This document shows positions 32,782 to 41,900 of a stretch of 64,000 nucleotides of DNA, piece by piece. How positions within the stretch are numbered: position 1 is the stretch's first letter; every line of letters starts with the position of its first letter. The notes beneath the pieces were generated by a model that saw only the letters and a program-made list of their open reading frames with translations, ran no database searches and was not told the origin of the DNA. Source of the stretch: Cellulomonas avistercoris (GTDB lineage: Bacteria > Actinomycetota > Actinomycetes > Actinomycetales > Cellulomonadaceae). Both the position numbers and the translations under genes were made by a program. The DNA is taken from positions 1-64,000 of the forward strand of contig NZ_JACSQV010000008.1 of assembly GCF_014836445.1 (NCBI RefSeq), written 5' to 3'.

Positions 32782-34356
32782 GTGGCACGTCGCGGCGCCA
32801 GGATGCACGTCGAGCTCGTCGAGGACGACGGGACGCAGGACGGCCCCCTGCCCGCGGTCGCACCGGGCAGCACCCCCGACGGGCAGGGCGTCGTCGACGT
32901 CCACGCACGCCACCTCGCGCCCCGCGCCCGTCGCCGGGTGCTCGCGGCCACGGCCACGGTCGTCGTGGCGCTCGTCGCTGTCGGCGTCGTCGGGCAGGTC
33001 CGCGAGGCGGCCCGCGACCGCGCCCGGCTCGCGGTCGTGGCGACGCTGCCGCAGGCGCTCGCGCCGCTCGACGGACCGCCCGAGGTCCTGTGGACGGCCA
33101 CGAACGACGACGTGCTGTGGGCGACGGCCCGCACGCCCGACGGGCTGCTCGTGGGCACGCGGGCCGGTGACGACGGCGGGGACACCGCGCAGGCGACGGA
33201 CCCGGTGACGGGCGAGGTCGTCTGGGAGCGGGAGCTGCTCCCCGCGTCGGCCGCCCCGCCGGACGCGCGCGGCGACACCCGCACGCGGGGCGGCTCCTGC
33301 CTGACGCACGGCACCGACGGCGAGGGCCTGGTCTGCTTCGCCCACAACGCACGCTCCGTCTTCGGGGCGGCGGTGCAGCACCGCGCGCCCACGGTGACCC
33401 GCCTGCTGCTGCTGGACCCGGACGACGGGGCGGTCGTCGCGGACCTGTCCGACGCCGTGGACGACACGGGGATCTTCCCGACGTTCGTCGTCCTCGACGA
33501 CCTCGCGGTGGTGGGCAGCGTCGTCGACGACGACGCGCACGTCGTGGCCGTCGCACCGGACGGCACCGTGGCGTGGCGGGCCACGTTCCCGGCGGTGACC
33601 TCCCCCGCGTCAGCGCTCCCGCGGTACGGGCCACGCGTCCAGGTGATGCTGCTGGGTGACGACCTGCTGGTGTCGACCGCCGGTGAGCTGCGCATCCTCG
33701 ACGCCACGGGGACGGTCCTGCGCAGCTTCCCGGTGGGTCCCGACGAGCTCCTCAGCGGCACGTCCGGCGCATCGGCGCTCACGAGCCCGGGTTCCGAGCA
33801 GCTCGTCTTCACGCGCATCGGCACCCGGACCGTCGCCACGGGCGCGAGGACCCGGCTCGTGCGCGCGGACCGCGTCGGCGGGCTCGCCGGGCGCTGGGTG
33901 CCCACGGGCGTCGACGACGGCAGCGCCGACGGCCTCCTGCTCACCGTGGACGGGGCCGGGCTGCACGGCTGGGACAGCGACGGCACCTGGCGGTGGACCG
34001 CGCCCCGGGTGCCGACCTCGGTCGGGTCCGCGCACGTGCTCGCGGAGCGCGTCCACGTCGTCGTCGGCAGCAACCTGGTGACGTACGACGCGCGCACGGG
34101 CGCCGAGCTGTGGCGCAGCGGCGGCCTGACCGGCCAGGAGCCGCCCCTGACGGACGGCCGCCGCCTCCTGGTACGGGCCGCCGGCGCCGACGGCCGCGGG
34201 ACGGACCTGGTCGCGCTGGACGCAGCCGACGGCTCCGTGGCGTGGCGGACGGCGTTCCCGCCCCGCGTCGAGCTGCTGCACGCGACGTTCGGTGCCCTCG
34301 TCGGGGTCACCCCGCTCGAGGACGGGGCGAGGGCGAGCGTCACCGTCCTGGGCTGA
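32782..34356 (+). CDS. Membrane-anchored PQQ-like beta-propeller protein, array paralog 2
   Basis: 524 residues, same layout as paralog 1: N-terminal HVELVEDDG, helix near residues 52-72 (RVLAATATVVVALVAVGVVGQV), then propeller blades (ATDPVTGEVVWERELL, LLLDPDDGAVVADL, VTYDARTGAELWRSGG, VALDAADGSVAWRTAF). Shared landmarks are GSCLTHGTDGEGLVC and VDDGSADGLLL. The GTG follows TAGCCT by 6 nt; the gene starts 40 bp after paralog 1 with its own -10 box. Confidence 0.8.
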   Translation: MARRGARMHVELVEDDGTQDGPLPAVAPGSTPDGQGVVDVHARHLAPRARRRVLAATATVVVALVAVGVVGQVREAARDRARLAVVATLPQALAPLDGPPEVLWTATNDDVLWATARTPDGLLVGTRAGDDGGDTAQATDPVTGEVVWERELLPASAAPPDARGDTRTRGGSCLTHGTDGEGLVCFAHNARSVFGAAVQHRAPTVTRLLLLDPDDGAVVADLSDAVDDTGIFPTFVVLDDLAVVGSVVDDDAHVVAVAPDGTVAWRATFPAVTSPASALPRYGPRVQVMLLGDDLLVSTAGELRILDATGTVLRSFPVGPDELLSGTSGASALTSPGSEQLVFTRIGTRTVATGARTRLVRADRVGGLAGRWVPTGVDDGSADGLLLTVDGAGLHGWDSDGTWRWTAPRVPTSVGSAHVLAERVHVVVGSNLVTYDARTGAELWRSGGLTGQEPPLTDGRRLLVRAAGADGRGTDLVALDAADGSVAWRTAFPPRVELLHATFGALVGVTPLEDGARASVTVLG

Positions 34357-34414
34357 CGCGGACCCGGCCGAGGCCCCTGCGGCGCAGCACGCTCGGGGCG
34401 GTTAGCGTGCGGCC

Positions 34415-35878
34415 ATGGCGCGCGCACGCAGGGTCGAGGTGGTGCTGGAGGGCGGTGACGCCGACACCGCGGCGCCGCCCTCCGATGCCCGGTCGACCGC
34501 CCGGCGGCGCCGGTGGTGGTGGCTCGCCGTCCCGCTCGCCGCGGTCCTCGCGCTCGTCGCCGGCCAGGTCGTCACCGACCGCCGCGAGCGCGCCGCGCTG
34601 ACGGCCCTGGCCGAGGTCCGGGGCGTCCTGGCGCCGCTCGACGACGAGGTCGAGGTCGCGTGGGAGGTGGACGAGGGCACGCGCCTCGAAGGCGCCGCCC
34701 GTGTCGGCTCGGTGCTGGCGGCCACGCGCGCGACGGCCGACCACACCGTCGTGCTCGAGGGCCGCGACGTGGCCACGGGCGCCCGGCTCTGGGCGCGCGA
34801 CGTGGTCGGTCCCCGCCCGCGCTGGACGCCCGACGCCGAGGCCGACCCGGTGCCGTGCACGGCGCTGCCCGACCGCCCCGGAGAGGTGGTCTGCCTGGTC
34901 CCGGACGGCGGCGGTGACGTCGTCGACGGGGCGTGGGCGACGATCGCCCCGACGACGACGCGGCTGCTCGTGCTCGACGCCGCCGACGGCACCGTGCAGG
35001 TCGAGCGTGAGGTCCCCGCGACGGTGCAGTGGCTGACCCCGTCCGGCGACGACGTGCTGCTCGTCGGCACGGTCGACGGCACGACGCACGTCCGGTCGCA
35101 GCACCTGCTGGACGGCACCGAGCGCTGGCACGTCACGGTCGGCGCCGGCGCGGACGACCTGCCGTTCACGCCGGGCGCCGCGACGAGCACGCTGCTCGAC
35201 GCACGGACGCTCGCCGTGGACCACGGCAACGCGGTCACGCTCGTGTCCACGGACGGCAAGGTCCTGCGCACGGTGGGGACGCAGCCGGGGACCGGCCTCA
35301 CGGGCCGGCGCACCACGACGAGGGTCGAGCTCTCCACGGCCCTCGCGGCCGCCGTGATCGGCAGCGAGTCCTCGTCCGCCGTGGTGTCGGCGACGGCCGA
35401 GGTCCCCCTCGACGGGTCCGTCCTGCCCGTCGTCGTGGACGACGGCAGCGTCCCGGGGCTCGTCCTGACGCGCACGCCGCGGCTGCAGGCGTGGGACGCG
35501 AGCGCCGGCTCGCCACGCTGGGACGCCGACGTCGTCGACGCCCAGGACGCCACGATCCTGCAGGGCCGGGTGCACGTCGGGACGTCCGCCTGGCTCGTGA
35601 CGTACGACGGTGCCACCGGTGACGAGCTGTGGCGGTGGTCCCGCCCGACCGGTACCGGGCCGCTCCTGACGGACGGCCGCCACCTGTACGTGCTGGGCAG
35701 CCGCGACGGCCGGCACAGCGGGCCCTACGACGTGGTGGCGCTGCACGTCGCCGACGGCACCGAGGCGTGGCGCACGCCGCTGGCCGCCCGCACGTGGCTG
35801 CTCACGCTGGACGGTCTGCTCCTGGCGCAGACGTTCGACGAGACCAGCCAGGTGGAGACGTACCGCGTCCTGCGCTGA
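34415..35878 (+). CDS. Membrane-anchored PQQ-like beta-propeller protein, array paralog 3
   Basis: 487 residues. The N-terminal motif is altered (VEVVLEGGD in place of VELVEDD). The transmembrane helix follows RRRRWWW near residues 34-54. Blades include LEGRDVATGARLWARDV, LVLDAADGTVQVER, VTYDGATGDELWRWSR and HVADGTEAWRTPL; the shared motif reads VDDGSVPGLVLTR. TAGCGT lies 6 nt before the ATG. A single pair of Cys (VPCTAL, VVCLVP) could form a disulfide. Confidence 0.8.
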   Translation: MARARRVEVVLEGGDADTAAPPSDARSTARRRRWWWLAVPLAAVLALVAGQVVTDRRERAALTALAEVRGVLAPLDDEVEVAWEVDEGTRLEGAARVGSVLAATRATADHTVVLEGRDVATGARLWARDVVGPRPRWTPDAEADPVPCTALPDRPGEVVCLVPDGGGDVVDGAWATIAPTTTRLLVLDAADGTVQVEREVPATVQWLTPSGDDVLLVGTVDGTTHVRSQHLLDGTERWHVTVGAGADDLPFTPGAATSTLLDARTLAVDHGNAVTLVSTDGKVLRTVGTQPGTGLTGRRTTTRVELSTALAAAVIGSESSSAVVSATAEVPLDGSVLPVVVDDGSVPGLVLTRTPRLQAWDASAGSPRWDADVVDAQDATILQGRVHVGTSAWLVTYDGATGDELWRWSRPTGTGPLLTDGRHLYVLGSRDGRHSGPYDVVALHVADGTEAWRTPLAARTWLLTLDGLLLAQTFDETSQVETYRVLR

Positions 35879-35951
35879 ACCGTGCCCCTCGACGGCAGCC
35901 GTCCGGCCGGAACCCGCCCTGGACCGCCGTGCGCGGCGCTAGCCTGCGACG

Positions 35952-37427
35952 ATGGCACGCCGCAGCCCCCTGCACGACGTCGAGCTCGTCGACGACGACG
36001 ACGCGCCCACCGTGCCCACCGACGCGGACGCGGACCCGGCCGCGCGGCGTCGCAGCCGCCGGGCGCTGGTCGTCGGGGTCGCGCTCGTGACGGTTCTGGT
36101 CGCCGGTGCGGTCGTGGGCCAGTCCGTGGTGGACCGCCGCGAGCGCGCGGGGGTCGCGGCGGTCGCCGGGCAGATGGGCGCGGTGGACCTGCTGGACGGC
36201 CCGCCCGCCGCCCGGTGGGAGACGACCGAGGACGCGTTCACGACGATGACCACGCGCACCTCCGACGGGGTCCTGGTCGGTGTGCAGCACGCGCTCAGCG
36301 GCCCGGTGGAGGTGGCGGCGGTCGATGCCGCGACGGGCGCGCAGACGTGGCGCGTCGAGCTCATCGACAGCTCGACCCGCGCCGCGCAGGACACCCCGGC
36401 GACCTACGCGTGGTCGGGGTCGTGCAGCGAGGTCCCCGGCCGGGACCACCGGGTCGCGTGCCTGGTGCACGACGGGACGCAGTCCACCGACGAGAACGGT
36501 GAGCCCGTCGGGGCGCCGCCGTCGGTGGTGCGCGTCGTCACCCTCGACACGCGCGACGGCACGGTGGTCCAGGACCTCTCCGACGCGCTGGACGTCACGG
36601 GGGCGGTGTCGTCGTTCGTCTTCACGGGGGAGGTCCTCGCCGTCGCGACCCGGGGCGGGACGGGGAGCGAGCGGGTGACGCATGTGCGAGCGGTCACGTG
36701 GGACGGCGCGTCGGCCTGGGACCTGACGATCCCCGAACCCGGCGACGACGAGCCGTCCCAGATCTACCTCGCCGAGCTCGGCGACCTCGTGGGCGTCGCC
36801 ACCCCGACCGAGCTCCGGCTCGTCGACGCCCGCGGGCGCACGGTGCGGACCCTGCCGCTGGACGGCGGGTACGTCGCGGGCTGGGGCGGCGATGTGCTCT
36901 ACGTGATGACGTCCGACGTCGACGGCACCACGACCGTCGTCCGTCCCGACGGTGACGTCGACGTGACGGGTTACGTCGTGCCCGCCCTCGTCGACGACGG
37001 CAGCGTCCCGGGCCTCACCGTCACGTCCGACGACGGTCTGCTCACCGCGTGGGACGGCGAGGGGGCACGGCTGTGGTCGTCCGAGCTCGCGCCGCCGGCG
37101 TCCGTCATCGTGCTCGGTGGGCGCGTCCTCCTCGACGCGGGCCGGGGGCTGGCGGCGCTCGACGCGCGTACCGGGGACGAGCTGTGGACGAACGACGTGT
37201 CCGGGGCCGACCCCGTGACCGACGGTCGGCACGTGTACGCGCTGGTCTCCGCACCGAGCCGGGGGCAGCGCAGCGAGATGGTGGCCCTGGACCCGGCGGA
37301 CGGCTCGGAGGTGTGGCGCGCGCCGCTCCCCGACGGCACCGACGAGCTGATCGCGTTCACGGGCCTGCTGGTCGCGTTCGGCCGCGACGACGCGGGCGAC
37401 CTCACGCACCTCACGGTCATGCGCTGA
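35952..37427 (+). CDS. Membrane-anchored PQQ-like beta-propeller protein, array paralog 4
   Basis: 491 residues. N-terminal DVELVDDDD, then a helix near residues 37-57 (LVVGVALVTVLVAGAVVGQSV). Propeller blades include VDAATGAQTWRVEL, VTLDTRDGTVVQDL, AALDARTGDELWTND and LDPADGSEVWRAPL. It carries the GSC...RVACLV and VDDGSVPGLTV landmarks. TAGCCT lies 6 nt before the ATG. N-terminal similarity is closest to paralogs 1 and 2 by eye. Confidence 0.8.
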   Translation: MARRSPLHDVELVDDDDAPTVPTDADADPAARRRSRRALVVGVALVTVLVAGAVVGQSVVDRRERAGVAAVAGQMGAVDLLDGPPAARWETTEDAFTTMTTRTSDGVLVGVQHALSGPVEVAAVDAATGAQTWRVELIDSSTRAAQDTPATYAWSGSCSEVPGRDHRVACLVHDGTQSTDENGEPVGAPPSVVRVVTLDTRDGTVVQDLSDALDVTGAVSSFVFTGEVLAVATRGGTGSERVTHVRAVTWDGASAWDLTIPEPGDDEPSQIYLAELGDLVGVATPTELRLVDARGRTVRTLPLDGGYVAGWGGDVLYVMTSDVDGTTTVVRPDGDVDVTGYVVPALVDDGSVPGLTVTSDDGLLTAWDGEGARLWSSELAPPASVIVLGGRVLLDAGRGLAALDARTGDELWTNDVSGADPVTDGRHVYALVSAPSRGQRSEMVALDPADGSEVWRAPLPDGTDELIAFTGLLVAFGRDDAGDLTHLTVMR

Positions 37428-37517
37428 CGGGTCCCGGCCGGGGCGTGTGCCCCGATGCGTCGTCGGCTCTGGTCCGGGCTCTGTTCCGCGTCGTGCCCGC
37501 TCGGTAGCGTGCGGGAG

Positions 37518-38954
37518 GTGGGTGACCCGGTGCTGGTCGAGCTCGACGACGACCCCGGAGCGCCCGCGCCGGACGTTCCCGCCGGCCCGGCGCGGCGCCG
37601 GTGGGGCGCCCTGGTGCTGCTCGCGGTCGTGGCGGCGCTCGTCCTGGCGCAGCTCGTCGCGGACGCGCGCGAGGGGGCGCGCCTCGCGGCGCTCACCGAG
37701 GTCACGGGCGTGCTCGACCCCGTCCCGGACCCGCCGCACGTCGCGTGGCGGCTGGACGACGACGCCACACGCGACGTGCAGGTCGTCGGGTCACGGCTCC
37801 TCGAGGGCCGGATCGCACCCGACGGTGCGATGTCCGTGGCCGCGCGCGACCTCGCGACGGGAGCCGTGCAGTGGACGGCTCCGCTGCTCGCGGCGCCCGA
37901 CGCCCCCCTGCCGGACGGGACCGTCCGGTACGGGCTGCAGTGCACCGCCGGGCCCGCGCTGCCCGGCCGCGTCGTGTGCCTCGTGCACGACGCGACGGTC
38001 GCCGGCACCCCCGAGGGGCCCTCGATGACGTCGACCGGCGCAGCGGCCGTCGCGGCCCGCGTGGAGGTCGTCGACATCGCGTCGGGCGAGGTGGTCGGCG
38101 ACTACCCGGCGGCCGACGGCGGGACCGTCGCGGCGGCCGTCGGCGTGACCGACGGGGCCCTCGTGCTCGCGGCACCGCTCGACGACGGCACGTCGGTGTG
38201 GGCGCTGGACCCCGCGACGGGCGCCCCGCGGTGGCGCGTGCACGCCGAGACCGGGTTCGGGGGCGGCTGGCTGCGGTGGGGCGCGGAGGTGCGGGTCGTC
38301 CCCGTGGGCGACACCGCGGTCGGCGTGCTGGGCGCGGGCGTCGTCCTGCTGGACGGCACCGACGGCTCGACCCTCGCGACCGCCGGCACGCTGGCCACCG
38401 TCACGGGCGCACGCCAGGACGGCACCGCGCTGGTGGTCGGCAGCGAGGGCTACACGCGCCTGGTCGGCCCGGCGGGCGAGGTGCGGCTCGAGGGCGCGCC
38501 GGTGCCCGTGGACGTCGACGACGGCAGCGTCCCGGGGCTCGCGCTCACCATGTCGGGCGGCCTGCGGGCGTGGGACGCGAGGACCGGGGAGCCGCGGTGG
38601 CAGGCGGAGGTCGCGGGTCAGACGGCGCTGGTGGTCGGCGGCTGCCTGCACGTGTACGACGCGCTCCACGTCACGACGCTCGACGCGCGCACGGGCGAGG
38701 TGCTGTGGACGACGACGGCACCCGAGCTGCTCGGCGGGGACGCCGCGGTCACCGGCCTGGCGACCGACGGCTCCCACCTGCTCGTCGCCGGGACCACGCC
38801 GACCACCGGTGCACGGCTCGTCGCGGTCGACCCCGCCGACGCGTCCGTGCAGTGGCGCACGGACCGCACCGGGCTGGGCGACGTCATGCGCGTGGACGCG
38901 GCCGACGGTGTCCTGCTGGGCACGGACCCGCAGGACACCGTCGTGCTGCGCTGA
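37518..38954 (+). CDS. Membrane-anchored PQQ-like beta-propeller protein, array paralog 5
   Basis: 478 residues. A short N terminus with VLVELDDDP stands for the shared acidic motif; the helix is near residues 31-50 (WGALVLLAVVAALVLAQLVA). Blades include AARDLATGAVQWTAPL, WALDPATGAPRWRVH, TTLDARTGEVLWTTT and VAVDPADASVQWRTD; VDDGSVPGLALT is conserved. GTG 37518 follows TAGCGT by 7 nt, in place of the 6 nt of the others. The last gene of the array; it converges on the VWA gene with a 4-bp gap. Confidence 0.8.
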   Translation: MGDPVLVELDDDPGAPAPDVPAGPARRRWGALVLLAVVAALVLAQLVADAREGARLAALTEVTGVLDPVPDPPHVAWRLDDDATRDVQVVGSRLLEGRIAPDGAMSVAARDLATGAVQWTAPLLAAPDAPLPDGTVRYGLQCTAGPALPGRVVCLVHDATVAGTPEGPSMTSTGAAAVAARVEVVDIASGEVVGDYPAADGGTVAAAVGVTDGALVLAAPLDDGTSVWALDPATGAPRWRVHAETGFGGGWLRWGAEVRVVPVGDTAVGVLGAGVVLLDGTDGSTLATAGTLATVTGARQDGTALVVGSEGYTRLVGPAGEVRLEGAPVPVDVDDGSVPGLALTMSGGLRAWDARTGEPRWQAEVAGQTALVVGGCLHVYDALHVTTLDARTGEVLWTTTAPELLGGDAAVTGLATDGSHLLVAGTTPTTGARLVAVDPADASVQWRTDRTGLGDVMRVDAADGVLLGTDPQDTVVLR

Positions 38955-38958
38955 GGCG

Positions 38959-41900
38959 TCAGGCGAAGATGCCGTACGTCCACGCGCTGCCGCGCGTCGA
39001 GTGGACGATCTCGGCCGTCGGCGACGTGGCGTCGTACTCGTCGTAGAAGATCATGACGCACTCGAAGTGGTAGCTCGGGGGCACGCCGTCCACGACGACC
39101 TGCCAGGGCTCCCCGCGCCGCAGCGGGCTCTCGGCGACCACGGTGAACGTCTGCCCCGGCGTTCCCTGGTCACCCGTGTTCGTGCCGTCCACGAACGCCA
39201 GCGCGGTGCACGACGCCTGCACGGACCGGGCGTCCAGGCGCCACGAGGGGACGCTCAGCGCGAGGCTCTGGTAGCGCGTGTCGCCGGTCCAGTCGACCTC
39301 GCCCCAGGTGTCCGAGAGGTCGGCCGCGGTGAGCACCGTGGCAGCGAGCACCGTGCCGGCCGCCGACCTCGCCACGACCTCGCACGTGTAGGTGCGCTCG
39401 GCGTACGGGACGTGGACGCCCTCCGGCGAGCCCGACCACCAGGCCGTGCCCCTGCCGTCCTCCCACACCTCGGTCCACGAGGACGGGGACGCCTGCGGCA
39501 GCGGGACGTCGACGTCGCACGAGATCGACACGCCGTCCGGTGCGGTGCCCGCCGGCGCTTCGTCGATCGTCACCTCCAGGTGCTCGTAGCGCAGGTCGCG
39601 GCTCTCCTCGTACTCCCGCACGAAGGCCGTCGCGCGCAGCGCGTCCTCGCGGCCGAGCACCTGCCGCACGAAGGGACGCACGTACCGCCGCGTCTGGTAC
39701 TGCGAGTCCTCCGGCAGCGACAGCAGCAGGCCGCCGCCCTCCTGGGCGAGCGTCGCGAGCGCGGTCAGGTCGCTCGTCGGCTCGGGAGCGATGACGTTGA
39801 CCGTGATCCCGGCACCCACGGCACGCGTCAGGTCCTCGGGGACCGACGACCCGTCGCCGTCGCCCACGGCCAGCACCGCGCGGACGCGGTCCGGATCGCC
39901 CTTCTCGAGAAGCATGTCCACGGCGGCCGCGACGCCGCCCGCCAGGTCGGGGCGGTCGGAGCCCGTCCAGTCGTAGAGGTCGTACGCGCGGTCGAGGCCG
40001 TCCATCACCTCCGCGAGGTCGGCGGTCAGCGGCAGCACGGTGGTCGCCGATCCGGAGTACGCCACGATGCCGACGCGGTCGCCCGCCCGCAGCGCCTCGA
40101 CGGCGTCCCGCAGGAGCCAGTGGTGGTGGCTGGTCCACGCGCCACCCTCCATGCTGAGGTCGACCACGAGGACGACGTCGGCCGCGTCACGCGGTCCGCC
40201 GGGGTCCGTCGGGTCGGTCGGGTCCGTCGGATCGGTCGGGTCGGTCGGGTCCGTCGGGTCGGTCGGGTCGGTCGGGTCCGTCGGGTCCGTCGTCCCCGAC
40301 CACGGCCGCTCGTCGACGTGCAGGACGACGCGCTGCTCCGCGATCTCGTGGTCCCACGACGCGATGTGCCGGCCCAGCACCGCCAGCGACACCCCGATGC
40401 TGCTCACGGACACGAGGTCGAGCTGGCGCTTGATCGTCTGCTTCGCGACGGAGACCTCGGCGCTCAGCGCAGGGCCGACCCGGACCGCGACGTACGGCCC
40501 GGCCTGGTCGTAGATCCTCGCGATGAACGCCAGGCGGGCCGACAGCCCGACCTCGACGGCCAGCAGGATGTCCGGCTCCCAGATGGGGGTGGCGGACTTC
40601 TCGGCGACCGGCGCCCAGCGCCCGTCCTCGAAGCGGACGCCGTAGGTGAGCGCGATGTCGATCCCGAGCTTGGCCGACACCGCGGCGCTCGCCTCGACGC
40701 TGGCGACCAGCGTGGTCCCGAGGTAGTACGTCATGACCACGGGGACCGTCGCGATCATGAACGTGTTGGTGAAGAGGAACCGCTCCGGCAGCGCCTTCTC
40801 GAGCTTCACCTTCGCGGCCGCCGTGGCCTTGAGCTCGGCCGCGAACGGGAATCTCACGCCATAGCTGAGCTCGAACCTGTCGAGCCGCGCCGACACCCCG
40901 GACCAGGAGATGTCGAGGTCGATGTCGAGGACGACCGTCACGGTCACCGTGTACGACAGCTCGTACCCGATCGAGACGGGGGACGTGGCGAGCTGTCCCT
41001 CGAGCCGCAGGGACGGGAGCACCGTCGCGCCGCGGGCGGCCCGCCCGGCGACGCGTGCCGACACGACCTCACCCGTCGCGCCGTCGACCACCTGGTGCGA
41101 CCCGTCGAGCTCGAGCTCGTGGACATCGAGGTGCACCTGCAGGAGCGCGTCGGTGAGGGCGGCGGCCGACGTCTCGACGACGGTGGTGGCCCCCACGCGC
41201 CGCACCGACTCGACGCGGCGCAGCAGGCCCTCCGGTGCCATCGGGGCGACGTCGCTGACCAGCACGTCACCCGCGGCCAGCGGGATCGCGCCGTCGATGA
41301 CGAGGTGGTCGTCGTGGACCTCGAGCAGGCGCTCACCCTCCTCGGGCTCCAGCACCCGGGCGTCGGGGGCGACGACGACGGCGTCCTGCGGTGCCGCCTC
41401 GACGGTGATCTGACGCGTCAGGGTCGTCGAGCGGCCCGCCCAGTCGCGTGCGACCACGCTCAGGGTGTGTGCGCCCGTGGGCGTCGGGATCGCCAGGCTC
41501 CACGTCAGCGGACCCGACGCCCCCGGGTGCAGCCGGGCGCGGCCCAGCGTGACGCCGTCCCCGCTCACGACGACCTCGCGCACGCCGGCACCCGCGTCGT
41601 GGACCGTCCCCTCGACGACCAGCTCGGGCGTCGTCGCCTGGGACACCACCGCGCCCTGCCGGGGCGACGTCACGGTCAGCGCCGGCGCGGTGCGGTCCGC
41701 GGAGGCCGCGACGGGTGCGGTCAGGTGACCGATCAGCCGCGCACCGAGGACCTCCCCGCCCACGGGCGGGACGACGACGGCGGTGCCGGACGCGCTGACG
41801 GGCACGGCGAGCGTGACGGTCGTGGTCGTGCGGGCGGGCACCGGCACGTCGGCGTCCAGCTGCAGGACCGCACGTGCCAGCGAGCTGCCGGTCGCGAGCA

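Noticed and set aside
40201-40290. Possible CRISPR array
   Set aside because: The 9-bp units (like the 14-bp at 51089 and 18-bp at 47257) are directly adjacent without spacers, and no cas gene is present.
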